DNA of 64,000 bases from NCBI RefSeq assembly GCF_010894455.1, contig NZ_JAAIXY010000030.1, forward strand, positions 62,001-126,000. Reading direction: 5' to 3'. This document shows positions 17,801-26,566 of this stretch, piece by piece. The translations under genes and the position numbers were made by a program. Below the pieces are notes generated by a model. It ran no database searches. It had not been told where the DNA came from and worked only from the letters and a program-made list of their open reading frames with translations. Positions within the stretch are counted from its first letter, which is position 1. Each line of letters opens with the position of its first letter. Source of the DNA: Myxococcus eversor (GTDB lineage: Bacteria > Myxococcota > Myxococcia > Myxococcales > Myxococcaceae).

Positions 17801-19858
17801 ATGGCGGCGGCGAAGAAAAACGGCTTGACCCTTCGAATCACGGGGCCTGATGGCTCCACGGTGGAAACCGTTTCGGAGGCGGAGAGCGTTATCGTGGGGT
17901 CGGGCGCCCAAGCGGCGGTGAAGATTCAGGATCCGCGGGTCTCCAATCTCCATGTGATGCTCAAGGTAGACAAGGATGGCTCGGTAACGGCCATCGACCT
18001 CGGGAGCGAGGGTGGCACGGAGGTGAGCGGCCAGAAGCTGGTCATCCCCACGCCACTCAAACCCGGGGACGTGCTTCGCGTGGGCGGCACGCGGGTGGAG
18101 GTCCTCTTTGGAGGCGACCCACCCGAGCGCCAGGCTCCCGCGGGGGCCAAGGTATCGGGACCGCGCTTCCAGGGCTCGGTCACCCAGCGGGCGCCGACAC
18201 CGGTGCCCATGGCGGTGCCTCAGGTGGTGACACCTCCCTCGGCGGGAGGCGGCACCACGCAAGGAGGGTTCGTCTTCACGAGCCCTCGTCCGAACCCGGC
18301 CCAGGCCGTGGGCGGACTGCGCACCGAGCGCGTGACACCGCCCGCGGTGAATCGCGTGGGGCCTCCACCTCCGCCTCCGGCGGCTCGCGTGGAACGTCCT
18401 GCTCCGGTGCCGCACGCGCCGCCCGTCACCGTGGCGCCCCGGCGCGCGGTGCTTCCTCACCTGCAGGAGCAGCTCCCGCCGGAGGCGATGCCCACGGCTC
18501 GGGAGAAGGTGCTCCAGGTGTCGATGCTGTGGGGCGACACGCTGTTGTCGGTGCAGCACTTCAAGGACGGCGTCCCCGTCACCATCGGCGAGGGGAAGAA
18601 GAACTTCTTCCACGTCTATGCGCCCTCGGTGGGCAAGCGGTACGAGCTGGCGGTGAGCCGTGGGGACGTGCTGGAAGTGCACGTGCCGGCGGGCTCGGGC
18701 GCCATCGTCACCGAGCGTGGGAACGTGAAGTCGAAGGACGCGCTGCGCGCGGCGGGGCAGCTCACCGGGACGGCGGAGGACAAGGAGCAGGTCTTCAAGC
18801 TGGGCCTGCATGACCGCGTCGAGGTGTCGTTCGGTACGGTGGCCTTCGTCGCGCGGTACGTGAAGCCGTCGCCGGCCATCGCAGCCAACGCGCTGGTGGA
18901 GGCGGACTACACGTTCTTCAAGATCACCACCATCTGCCTGATGGCGGCCGTGGCGGTGGTGCTGGCCATGGCGTTGACGCCGCGCGCGGAGCGGGCGCCG
19001 CACGACGACATCTTCGAGTCCCAGCAGCGCGTCGCGAAGTTCCTCGTCACCCCGGAGAAGAAGCTCGAGGCGAAGAAGCTCCAGCTCCAGGGCGTGGAGG
19101 AGGGCGCGAAGGCGAAGGACGAGGAGGGCAAGTTCGGCAAGGAGGACGCGAAGCAGGCGGAGGCGGCTCCGTCCAAGCCCGGCACGCCCGTCGTCGACAA
19201 GTCGAAGAAGGAGAAGGACCGCCAGGTGGTGGGCAAGGTCGGCCTGCTGGGCGCGTTCAAGGGCATGAAGGGTGGCGCCTCGGACGTGTTCGGTCCCGGC
19301 GGCTTCGGCACCGGCCTGAACAACGCGCTGGGTGGCCTCAAGGGTGGCGCGGCCATGGGTGATGCTCAGGGCGTGGGTGGCCTGGGCTCGCGTGGCGCCG
19401 GCACCGGCGGTGGTGGCACGGCCATGGGCATCGGCGGCCTGGGCACCAAGGGTGACGGACGCGGCGCGGGCGGCTCGGGTGGCATCGACCTGGGTGGCCG
19501 CGGCAAGTCCATCACCAAGGTGATTCCTGGCAAGACGACGGTGGTGGGCGGCCTGGACAAGGACGTCATCGCCAAGGTCATCCGGCGCCACCAGAATGAA
19601 ATCAAGTACTGCTACGAGTCGGAGCTGAACAAGGAGCCGAGTCTGGCGGGCAAGGTCGCGGTGGCCTTCACCATCGACCCGGCGGGGGCGGTCTCCGACG
19701 CCACCATCTCCGAGTCGACGCTGGGCAACTCCAAGGCGGAGCAGTGCATGATTTCCCGCATCCGCCGCTGGAAGTTCCCGGAGCCCAAGGGTGGCGGTGT
19801 CGTGGCGGTGACGTATCCGTGGATGTTCTCGCCGGCGGGTTCCGAGGGCGAGGGGTAG
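17801..19858 (+). CDS. nfsG: FHA/TonB-like trans-envelope protein, NfsG/GltG (PglI)-type
   Basis: 685 residues crossing the inner membrane once. The N-terminal cytoplasmic FHA domain (about 15-105) has the phospho-Thr-binding VSNLH motif and a GGTEVSG loop. A Pro-rich linker, a second small domain (about 235-360) and a single helix (about 369-391, FFKITTICLMAAVAVVLAMAL) follow. The periplasmic part has a Lys/Glu-rich stretch, a long Gly-rich flexible region (about 480-575) and a C-terminal AgmX/PglI (TonB-like) domain with IRRHQNEIKYCYESEL, CMISRIRRWKFP and WMF. Such proteins probably carry force or signal from cytoplasm to outer membrane. Confidence 0.7.
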   Translation: MAAAKKNGLTLRITGPDGSTVETVSEAESVIVGSGAQAAVKIQDPRVSNLHVMLKVDKDGSVTAIDLGSEGGTEVSGQKLVIPTPLKPGDVLRVGGTRVEVLFGGDPPERQAPAGAKVSGPRFQGSVTQRAPTPVPMAVPQVVTPPSAGGGTTQGGFVFTSPRPNPAQAVGGLRTERVTPPAVNRVGPPPPPPAARVERPAPVPHAPPVTVAPRRAVLPHLQEQLPPEAMPTAREKVLQVSMLWGDTLLSVQHFKDGVPVTIGEGKKNFFHVYAPSVGKRYELAVSRGDVLEVHVPAGSGAIVTERGNVKSKDALRAAGQLTGTAEDKEQVFKLGLHDRVEVSFGTVAFVARYVKPSPAIAANALVEADYTFFKITTICLMAAVAVVLAMALTPRAERAPHDDIFESQQRVAKFLVTPEKKLEAKKLQLQGVEEGAKAKDEEGKFGKEDAKQAEAAPSKPGTPVVDKSKKEKDRQVVGKVGLLGAFKGMKGGASDVFGPGGFGTGLNNALGGLKGGAAMGDAQGVGGLGSRGAGTGGGGTAMGIGGLGTKGDGRGAGGSGGIDLGGRGKSITKVIPGKTTVVGGLDKDVIAKVIRRHQNEIKYCYESELNKEPSLAGKVAVAFTIDPAGAVSDATISESTLGNSKAEQCMISRIRRWKFPEPKGGGVVAVTYPWMFSPAGSEGEG

Positions 19859-19896
19859 CGGACGCGAGCGCTGTAGAGAGTGCCTGACTGTCTCTC

Positions 19897-19934
19897 AAGT
19901 GGCGTGGACGGAACGGTCCACGCCACTTTCATTT
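19897..19934 (+). terminator. Strong hairpin terminator after the FHA gene
   Basis: Perfect 13-base arms AAGTGGCGTGGAC (19897-19909) and GTCCACGCCACTT (19916-19928), 6-base loop, then TCATTTC. It lies 38 bases after the gene G stop and before gene H, so H should get little read-through transcription. Confidence 0.85.
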
Positions 19935-20023
19935 CAGCCCCGGATTGCCGAAGTGAGGGGGGCGTCATTAACGTCGTTCGCCACTTCCGGTTGGACCGGG
20001 AGGGCGCCGCGTGGGGAGGACCC

Positions 20024-20626
20024 GTGAAGAAGTCCCAGCTGGTTGCCGCGCTTGTGTTGCTGTCGTCTCCGGCCCTCGCGGCCACGCCCCCGGAAGGGGT
20101 GGACTTTCAGCCGCGCCGCGGCTTCTACACGGACACGAACATCGGCGTGTTCTTCACCGTGGGCGGGGAGAACGCCTACTCGAACGCGCAGACCTACCTG
20201 CAGCTCGGGGTGGGCTACGACTTGACGGAGCGCATCTCGTTGGGCGCGCACTTCGGCATGGGCTCGTCCGCGCAGAACTGCTTCGCGGGCTACCTGCCCG
20301 GCACGGAGACGTGCGCGCTCTCCGACAACTTCACCATGCAGTTCCTGGACGTCACGGCCGCGTACCACGTGCGGCTGATGGACCGGCTGTACCTGACGCC
20401 CAAGCTCGTCGCGGGCTACACGCGGATGGACCCGGCGCCGGTGGACCCGGACGAGGGCGACCCGGGCCGCGCCGTCAGCTCGCCCAACGCGGGCGTGGGC
20501 GTGGGGCTGGAGTACGCCACGGGCATGGACCACTTCTCCGTGGGCGCGGACCTGCTGGCCCGCTACGTCATCGGCCCCAACATCACCTCCTTCGCCATCT
20601 TCCCGAAGGTGAAGTACACGTTCTGA
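20024..20626 (+). CDS. nfsH: Outer-membrane beta-barrel protein, NfsH/GltH (CglE)-type
   Basis: 200-residue exported protein from GTG 20024, preceded by GGGGAGGA. Signal peptide (LVAALVLLSSPALA) and a compact barrel of about eight strands (for example YLQLGVGYDLTERISLGAHF) ending in a C-terminal Phe strand (FPKVKYTF). Two Cys near residues 86 and 97 may be bridged in a loop. It is the last gene of the cluster, set apart by a strong terminator. Gene H in glt/nfs systems is an outer-membrane barrel (cglE). Confidence 0.58.
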   Translation: MKKSQLVAALVLLSSPALAATPPEGVDFQPRRGFYTDTNIGVFFTVGGENAYSNAQTYLQLGVGYDLTERISLGAHFGMGSSAQNCFAGYLPGTETCALSDNFTMQFLDVTAAYHVRLMDRLYLTPKLVAGYTRMDPAPVDPDEGDPGRAVSSPNAGVGVGLEYATGMDHFSVGADLLARYVIGPNITSFAIFPKVKYTF

Positions 20627-20701
20627 GAAGCACCCCGAGGCAGGAGCCCGCAGGCCGCGAGTGACTCGGACCCGCCCGTCCCCTTGAGCCCGGACGCACG
20701 A

Positions 20702-20744
20702 AGGGCCCGCTCCCAGATGAAGGGGAACGGGCCCTCGGTGTTTT
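20702..20744. terminator. Bidirectional terminator between gene H and typA
   Basis: Arms AGGGCCCGCTCCC (20702-20714) and GGGGAACGGGCCCT (20722-20735), with one mismatch, followed by TTTT at 20741-20744 on the plus strand. It lies between two convergent genes and could end both transcripts. Confidence 0.8.
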
Positions 20745-20772
20745 CTACACCGGCCTGAAGCCGGCGTCGGGA

Positions 20773-22620
20773 CTACTCGGCGTCGGCAGCGCGCTCTTCA
20801 CGCTTGCGGTCGCGCTCGGCGCGGTAGCGCTCGCCCACGGCCAGCGCCTTCTTGCGCATGCGCACGGACTTGGGCGTCACCTCGACGAGCTCGTCGTCGG
20901 CGATCCACTCCAGGGCCTTCTCCAGCCCCATCTCGCGGGGCGGGACGAGGATGACGTTCTCGTCGCGGCCGGCGGCGCGGATGTTGGTGAGCTTCTTCTC
21001 GCGGCAGCAGTTGACGTTCAGCTCGGACGGGTGAGCGTGCTCGCCGATGATCATCCCCTCGTACACGGTGATGCCGGCGGGGACGAACAGGTAGCCGCGC
21101 TCCTGGATGCTGAACAGCGCGTAGGGCACGGTGTCGCCCAGGCGGTCCGACACGATGGCGCCGTTCTGCCGCTTCGGGATGTAGCCGAACCACGGCTCGA
21201 AGCCGTCGAACTGGCTGCTCATGATGCCCTCACCGCGCGTAATCGTGAGGAACTCCGAGCGGAACCCGATGAGGCCACGAGCGGGGATGCGGAACTGGAG
21301 GCGGGTACGCCCCGAGCCCAGCGGCGCCATGTCCGACATGCGGCCCTTGCGAGGCCCCATGCGCTCCGTCACGACGCCGACGCTGGTTTCCGGCACGTCG
21401 CAGAACACCAGCTCCATGGGCTCGTGCAGCACGCCGTCGATGTGCTTGGTGATCGGCTCCGGGTTGGAGGCGGTCAGCTCGTAGCCCTCGCGGCGCATGT
21501 TCTCGATGATGACGGCCAGCGCGAGCTCGCCACGGCCGACGACGCGGAACGCGTCAGGCGTTTCGGTGTCCTCCACGCGCACGGCCACGTTGCGGTAGGC
21601 CTCGCGGTACAGGCGCTCACGCAGGTTGCGGGAGGTGACGAACTTGCCTTCCTTGCCCGCCAGCGGCCCGTCGTTGACCTTGAAGATCATCATCATCGTG
21701 GGCTCATCCACGGTGATGCGCGGCAGCGCCACGGGCTTCTCCGGGTCGCCGAACGTGTCGCCGATGGACACGTCCTCGATGCCGGCGATGGAGACGATTT
21801 CTCCGGGGCCCGCGTCCTGGATTTCGACGCGCTTCAGGCCGGAGAAGCCGAACAGCTTGACGATCTTCCCCTGCTCGACCTTGCCACCCTCGCGCACGAC
21901 GGCGACGGGCATGTTCGGCGTGAAGCGACCGGCCTGCACGCGACCCACCGCGAGACGGCCGACGTAGTCGTCGTAGTCCAGGTTCGCCACCAGCAACTGC
22001 GGCGTCTTCTCCTCCGACGCGGCCGGGGGCGGGATGTGCTTGATGATGGCGTCGTACAGCGGCTCCAGCGTCTTGCCGGGCACGTCGAGCGACGTCGACG
22101 CCTGACCCTGACGGGCCACGGTGTACAGGACGGGCATCTCCAGCTGCTTATCGTCCGCGCCCAGGTCGATGTAGAGGGAGTAGACCAGATCCAGCACTTC
22201 GGGAGCGCGCGCGTCCTGACGGTCGATCTTGTTGATGACCAGCACCGTCTTCAGGCCCATGGCGAGCGCCTTGGTGAGCACGAAGCGCGTCTGGGGCAGG
22301 GGACCTTCAGCGGCGTCCACCAGCAGGATGACGCCATCGACGAGGCGCAGACCGCGCTCCACCTCACCACCGAAGTCGGCGTGGCCCGGGGTGTCGATGA
22401 TGTTGATCTGCATGCCCTTGTAGCTGACCGCGGTGTTCTTCGCGAGGATGGTGATGCCCTTCTCGCGCTCGAGGTCGTTGGAGTCCATCACCCGTTCGGC
22501 GACGTGCTCGTTGCTACGGAAAGTGCCCGCCTGCCGCAGCAGGTGATCGACGAGCGTGGTCTTGCCATGGTCGACGTGGGCGACGATGGCGACGTTACGG
22601 ATGTTTTCGCGAGGAATCAT
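20773..22620 (-). CDS. typA: Ribosome-associated GTPase TypA/BipA
   Basis: 615-residue translational GTPase, the normal length. G1 AHVDHGKTT, G2/switch region with EREKGITI, G3 DTPGHADFGGEVERGL and G4 NKIDRQDARAPEV are all intact, followed by EF-G-like domains II, III and V and the BipA-specific C-terminal domain. BipA assists 50S subunit assembly and translation under stress or cold. Start at ATG 22620 (MIPRENIRNVAIVAHVDHGK); the longer upstream reading is low-complexity. No clear ribosome-binding site is seen. Transcribed alone. Confidence 0.96.
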   Translation of the reverse strand: MIPRENIRNVAIVAHVDHGKTTLVDHLLRQAGTFRSNEHVAERVMDSNDLEREKGITILAKNTAVSYKGMQINIIDTPGHADFGGEVERGLRLVDGVILLVDAAEGPLPQTRFVLTKALAMGLKTVLVINKIDRQDARAPEVLDLVYSLYIDLGADDKQLEMPVLYTVARQGQASTSLDVPGKTLEPLYDAIIKHIPPPAASEEKTPQLLVANLDYDDYVGRLAVGRVQAGRFTPNMPVAVVREGGKVEQGKIVKLFGFSGLKRVEIQDAGPGEIVSIAGIEDVSIGDTFGDPEKPVALPRITVDEPTMMMIFKVNDGPLAGKEGKFVTSRNLRERLYREAYRNVAVRVEDTETPDAFRVVGRGELALAVIIENMRREGYELTASNPEPITKHIDGVLHEPMELVFCDVPETSVGVVTERMGPRKGRMSDMAPLGSGRTRLQFRIPARGLIGFRSEFLTITRGEGIMSSQFDGFEPWFGYIPKRQNGAIVSDRLGDTVPYALFSIQERGYLFVPAGITVYEGMIIGEHAHPSELNVNCCREKKLTNIRAAGRDENVILVPPREMGLEKALEWIADDELVEVTPKSVRMRKKALAVGERYRAERDRKREERAADAE

Positions 22621-22833
22621 ACGAACCAAACTGAGGTGAATGGCGGGGGGGAAGCCGCGTTGTGGACAGGTCTCCCGATCCCCACCGGAACCCGGAAGGC
22701 GGGGGCTTATATGCCGTGAGTGCGGCTCCTGCAATGAGCGCGGACGCTCCCCGGACGTTCAGTCAGGGGGTACATCCCTCCCGACGGGCTAAAGGCCGGG
22801 TATCCGGGGCATCTCGTCACCCCGGTGTCACTC

Positions 22834-23775
22834 TCAGGAACGGGCCGTGGAGGAATTCCGTGCCCGTGAGTCCCCAGAGCTGGCGGTGGAGGGCATGCCC
22901 AGCCGCTCGCGGAGGAAGCGTTCGACCCGGACCTCGATGAGTCCCGGGGCCTCCAGGGGGGCGGTGTGGGTGCCGTCGGGGATGAGGACCAGCTCCGCGT
23001 CGGGAATCCGGGAGGCCATCTTCCGGGACAGCCAGCCCGGGGTGAACTTGTCGCGCTCACCGGCGACCACGAGCGACGGGACGTCCACGTGGAGCAGGTG
23101 GTCCCAGGCGGAGTGCTCGGACAGCGAGTCGAGTGTCCGCACGAATACGACGGGGTCCATGCGGGCCAGGTGCTCGAAGTAGGGCGCTAAATCATTGCGG
23201 GCAATGCGCTCGCGGTTCATCTCCAGGGTGATGGCGAGCTGCACCGCCAGCTCCGTGCGCAGCGCCGCGTGGATGAGCCGGGCGGACTGCTCGGGAAAGC
23301 GCTCCACCACCCTGCGGAGGGTGGGGAACATCTTCTTGAGCACGGTGGAGTCGTGGAAGGTGTCCAGTGGGTTGCCGTAGCTGCCACACAGCAGCACCAG
23401 GCCCTGCACGCGGCTGGCGTAGCGGCGGTGGAACTCCAGCGCCACCTGCACGCCCATGGAGTGGCCGAAGAGGACCGCGCGCTCCATGCCCGCCGCGTCC
23501 ATCACCCGCTGAAGGTCATCGCAGGTATACAGCATCCCGATTCGCTCGCGGTCCTCGGGGATGCCGGAGCGGCCATGGCCCCGGTAGTGCCAGCGCAGCA
23601 CGCGGTGGTGCCGGGAGAGGTAGGGCGCCAGGTACTTCCACGCGAAGCCGTCGCAGCCCAGGCCGTCGCACAGCACCACGCCCGGCTCGCCGTCGCCGGT
23701 GACCTGGTAGTACAGCTCCGCGCCGTCCGGGACGTGCAGGTAGTCCTGGTGGAAGTAGACGGCCTCCGCCTTCAT
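22834..23775 (-). CDS. Alpha/beta hydrolase
   Basis: 313-residue alpha/beta-hydrolase. The nucleophile elbow is GHSMG (about residue 119), the acid is probably Asp in VVAGERDKFTPG (about 251) and the catalytic His lies in PDGTHTAPLE (about 277). The oxyanion-hole region reads VVLCDGLGCDGFAW. No signal peptide, so cytoplasmic; lipase, esterase or peroxidase-like activity cannot be distinguished. Its ATG overlaps the stop of the upstream sigma54 activator (ATGA), so regulator and enzyme are co-translated. Confidence 0.85.
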   Translation of the reverse strand: MKAEAVYFHQDYLHVPDGAELYYQVTGDGEPGVVLCDGLGCDGFAWKYLAPYLSRHHRVLRWHYRGHGRSGIPEDRERIGMLYTCDDLQRVMDAAGMERAVLFGHSMGVQVALEFHRRYASRVQGLVLLCGSYGNPLDTFHDSTVLKKMFPTLRRVVERFPEQSARLIHAALRTELAVQLAITLEMNRERIARNDLAPYFEHLARMDPVVFVRTLDSLSEHSAWDHLLHVDVPSLVVAGERDKFTPGWLSRKMASRIPDAELVLIPDGTHTAPLEAPGLIEVRVERFLRERLGMPSTASSGDSRARNSSTARS

Positions 23776-25355
23776 GCCTCGGCCTCCGCCTCTTCGTCCT
23801 CGGGCAGGCCCCGGTCCAGCCCGTAGCGGGCGATCTTGAGGATGAGGTTGGAGCGGCTGATGCCCAGCTCCCGCGCCAGCCGGCTCTTGTTGTTGCGCGT
23901 GCGCACGAGGCCCTGGTGGATCATCTCCCGCTCCAGCGCCTCCACCGCCTCGTGCAGCCGGCCGTGCGCGCGCGGAGGGATGAACGGGCCGCCGCCGGGG
24001 ATGACCGCGTCGCGGATGCGGCTGGACAAGAGCTCCGCGGGCAACATCTCCAACTCACCACCGAGCACCAGCAGCCGCTCGATTTCGTTCTCCAGCTCGC
24101 GGATGTTCCCCGGCCACGCGTAGGCGCCGAGGATGGCCAGGGCCTCGGAGGCCAGGCCCCGCGTGCGCTGGCCCTCGCGGTGGTGCTTGCGCAGGAAGTG
24201 GTCGATGAGGACGGGCAAATCATCCCGGCGCTCACGCAGCGGAGGGAGCTGCAGGCGGATGACGTTGATGCGGTAGAAGAGGTCCTCGCGGAACTCGCCC
24301 CGCTTCACCATCTCCCCCAGGTCCTTGTGCGTGGCGGCGACCACGCGGACGTTGACCTCCTTGTGGTGCGTGCCGCCCACGGGCAGGAAGGTTCCCTCCT
24401 GGAGCACGCGGAGCAGCTTCACCTGGAGGGCGGGGGACATGTCGCCCACCTCGTCCAGGAAGAAGGTGCCGCCGTCGGCCACCTCGAACAGGCCTTTCTT
24501 GTCGCGCAGCGCGCCGGTGAAGGACCCGCGCGTGTGGCCGAAGAGGGCGCTCTCCAGCAGGTTGTCGTTGAAGGCGGAGCAGTTCTGAACCACGAAGGGC
24601 TGGTCCTTGCGCGGCCCGTTGTGATGGATGGCGCGCGCCACCAGCTCCTTGCCCGTGCCCGACTCGCCGTTGATGAGCACGGTGGAGTCGGAGTTGGCCA
24701 CCTTCTCCATCAGCCGGAAGATCTCCATCATCGGCCCGGAGCGGCCGATGATCTTCTCGAAGCGGTAGCGCTCCAGCGCCTCCTGGGACGGGGGTGGAGG
24801 CAGCTCATCGCGCCGCGCCATCTCCGACTCGTGGGTGGCGATCTCCTGCGCCGCGAACTCCAGCAGGTCGGACAGCTTCGCCAGCTCCGCGCCGTCCAGC
24901 ACGGGCACGCGCTCGTCGGCGCGGTCCAAATCCGAGAAGGGCGGGGCGAACTGGAGCAGCCGCGAGCGCAGCACCTCCACGTCGCGCGCGTTGAGCAACT
25001 GGCGGGCGAAGCCCTCGACGAAGAGACAGCCCGCGTACTCGTTGTCCACGTAGAGCGGCGCGCCCACGATGCTGAAGTTGAGGTGGCAGTCGTGGAAGAG
25101 CGAGCGGCGCATCTTCTTGTTCCCGCGGAACTTCTCGTGCAGCACGCGGACCGACTGGCTGCAGCGCCGCAGTCCTTCCTTCGAGAAGAGCGAGATGCGG
25201 CAGAACGGATTGGGGGGCGGGGCAATGTCCCCACGCTGCCACTCGTGCACCACGCCGTGTCGGTCCGCGAAGAAGAGCTCCATCTGCCACCACTTGCGGA
25301 TGACATCTCTCAGCATGATGATGGTGTGCAGGCTCTGGTGCTTTTCGAAGTCCAT
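23772..25355 (-). CDS. Sigma54-dependent activator with PocR-type sensor domain
   Basis: 527 residues. The N-terminus (about 5-140) resembles a PocR ligand-binding domain and has four spaced Cys (residues 52, 65, 90, 110) that could bind a metal or sense redox. The AAA+ domain (about 200-430) has Walker A GESGTGKE (230-237), the sigma54-contacting loop as GSFTGA instead of the usual GAFTGA (277-282) and Walker B GGTFFLDEVGD. A Fis-type HTH closes it (about 470-515). It is a bacterial enhancer-binding protein for sigma54 promoters. Followed with 4-base overlap by a hydrolase; no classic sigma54 promoter was spotted nearby. Confidence 0.93.
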   Translation of the reverse strand: MDFEKHQSLHTIIMLRDVIRKWWQMELFFADRHGVVHEWQRGDIAPPPNPFCRISLFSKEGLRRCSQSVRVLHEKFRGNKKMRRSLFHDCHLNFSIVGAPLYVDNEYAGCLFVEGFARQLLNARDVEVLRSRLLQFAPPFSDLDRADERVPVLDGAELAKLSDLLEFAAQEIATHESEMARRDELPPPPSQEALERYRFEKIIGRSGPMMEIFRLMEKVANSDSTVLINGESGTGKELVARAIHHNGPRKDQPFVVQNCSAFNDNLLESALFGHTRGSFTGALRDKKGLFEVADGGTFFLDEVGDMSPALQVKLLRVLQEGTFLPVGGTHHKEVNVRVVAATHKDLGEMVKRGEFREDLFYRINVIRLQLPPLRERRDDLPVLIDHFLRKHHREGQRTRGLASEALAILGAYAWPGNIRELENEIERLLVLGGELEMLPAELLSSRIRDAVIPGGGPFIPPRAHGRLHEAVEALEREMIHQGLVRTRNNKSRLARELGISRSNLILKIARYGLDRGLPEDEEAEAEA

Positions 25356-25462
25356 CCCTACCTCCGTCCGGCCCGCGCACCGGGGAGGGAACCGGGCCGT
25401 CGGAATCGTGTTTCACGCTTCTCATACCTCAGGAACGGCCTGTATCCGCACTCCTCTCTCCC

Positions 25463-26455
25463 GTGACTACCTCCACTCACACTCGCGGGGCAGGACATGG
25501 GCATGACCACGACCACGGGCATGACCACGGCCACCATCATCACGGGCACGGGCATGGGCATGGTCCTCGGAAGGGCGGGTTGGCGGAGGAGCGACGGAAA
25601 GACCGCAGTCGGCTCATTTTCGCGCTCGTTCTGACAGCGACCATCGCCCTGGCGGAGGCTGTGGGAGGTTGGCTGACACAGTCGCTGGCCCTGATGTCCG
25701 ACGCGGGCCACATGCTGACGGACGTGTCGGCGCTGGGCCTGAGCCTGGTCGCCCTGTGGTTCGCGGGCAAGCCGGCGGACGTGAAGAAGACGTACGGCTA
25801 CTACCGGATGGAGATTTTGAGCGCGCTGCTCAACGGGGTGCTGCTGCTGGGCATCACCGGCTTCATCCTCTACGAGGCCTGGGAGCGCTTCCATACGCCC
25901 ATGCCGGTGAAGCTGGGGCCCATGGCCATCGTCGCCACGGTGGGCCTGGTCGCCAACCTGGGCGCGCTGGGCTTCCTGCACAGCACGCACTCGATGAACG
26001 TCCGGGGCGCGTTCCTGCATGTGCTCGGGGACACGCTGTCCTCGGTGGGCGTGCTGATTGGCGCGGGCATCATGGCGCTGACCGGCTGGTTCGTGGTGGA
26101 CGCCATCATCTCCGCGGTCATCTCGGTGGTCATCGTCGTGGGCGCGGTGCGGCTGGTGCGCGACGCGGTGGACGTGCTGATGGAGGCGGTGCCCTCGCAC
26201 GTGGACATGCCGCAGGTGAAGGAGCTGATGCTGCGCGTGCCCGGGGTGACGGCGGTGCATGACCTGCACGTGTGGACCATCTCCAGCGGCGTGTACGCGC
26301 TCTCCGCGCACCTGGTGGTGCTGGACCCCATGGTCTGCAACAACGACGAGATTCTCTCGGCGGTGAAGCATGACCTGTTCGACCGGTTCGGCATCGACCA
26401 CACCACCATCCAGATCGAGAGCGAGACCTACGCCCACCTGGGCGAGGTCCACTGA
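25463..26455 (+). CDS. Cation diffusion facilitator (Zn/Co/Cd efflux)
   Basis: 330-residue CDF transporter. A His/Asp/Gly-rich cytoplasmic N-terminus (about residues 12-34, alternating GHGHDH) probably buffers zinc. Six membrane helices follow; helix II carries SLALMSDAGHMLTD, with the HxxxD/DxxxH metal site, and helix V has VVDAIISAVIS. The C-terminal cytoplasmic ferredoxin-like domain (about 240-330) includes HDLHVWTISSG. Start at GTG 25463. It is divergent from the sigma54 activator across 107 bases, but no regulator is adjacent. Confidence 0.93.
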   Translation: MTTSTHTRGAGHGHDHDHGHDHGHHHHGHGHGHGPRKGGLAEERRKDRSRLIFALVLTATIALAEAVGGWLTQSLALMSDAGHMLTDVSALGLSLVALWFAGKPADVKKTYGYYRMEILSALLNGVLLLGITGFILYEAWERFHTPMPVKLGPMAIVATVGLVANLGALGFLHSTHSMNVRGAFLHVLGDTLSSVGVLIGAGIMALTGWFVVDAIISAVISVVIVVGAVRLVRDAVDVLMEAVPSHVDMPQVKELMLRVPGVTAVHDLHVWTISSGVYALSAHLVVLDPMVCNNDEILSAVKHDLFDRFGIDHTTIQIESETYAHLGEVH

Positions 26456-26566
26456 GCGGGCGCCTGGCCGACCTGCCCTCGCGGGTGGGGGCCGCGTAGC
26501 GCAACGGACGCTCCCTCAAGCTTCACCTTGCACTGGGACGCGTGCGCGGACGATTCTCCGCGCCCC

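Noticed and set aside
22804..22825. Terminator after the hydrolase (CCGGGG/CCCCGG)
   Set aside because: Only six base pairs and no T run on the relevant strand.
25500..25570. GGGCATGACCAC-like tandem repeats suggesting a CRISPR or satellite
   Set aside because: They encode the His-rich N-terminus of the CDF transporter.
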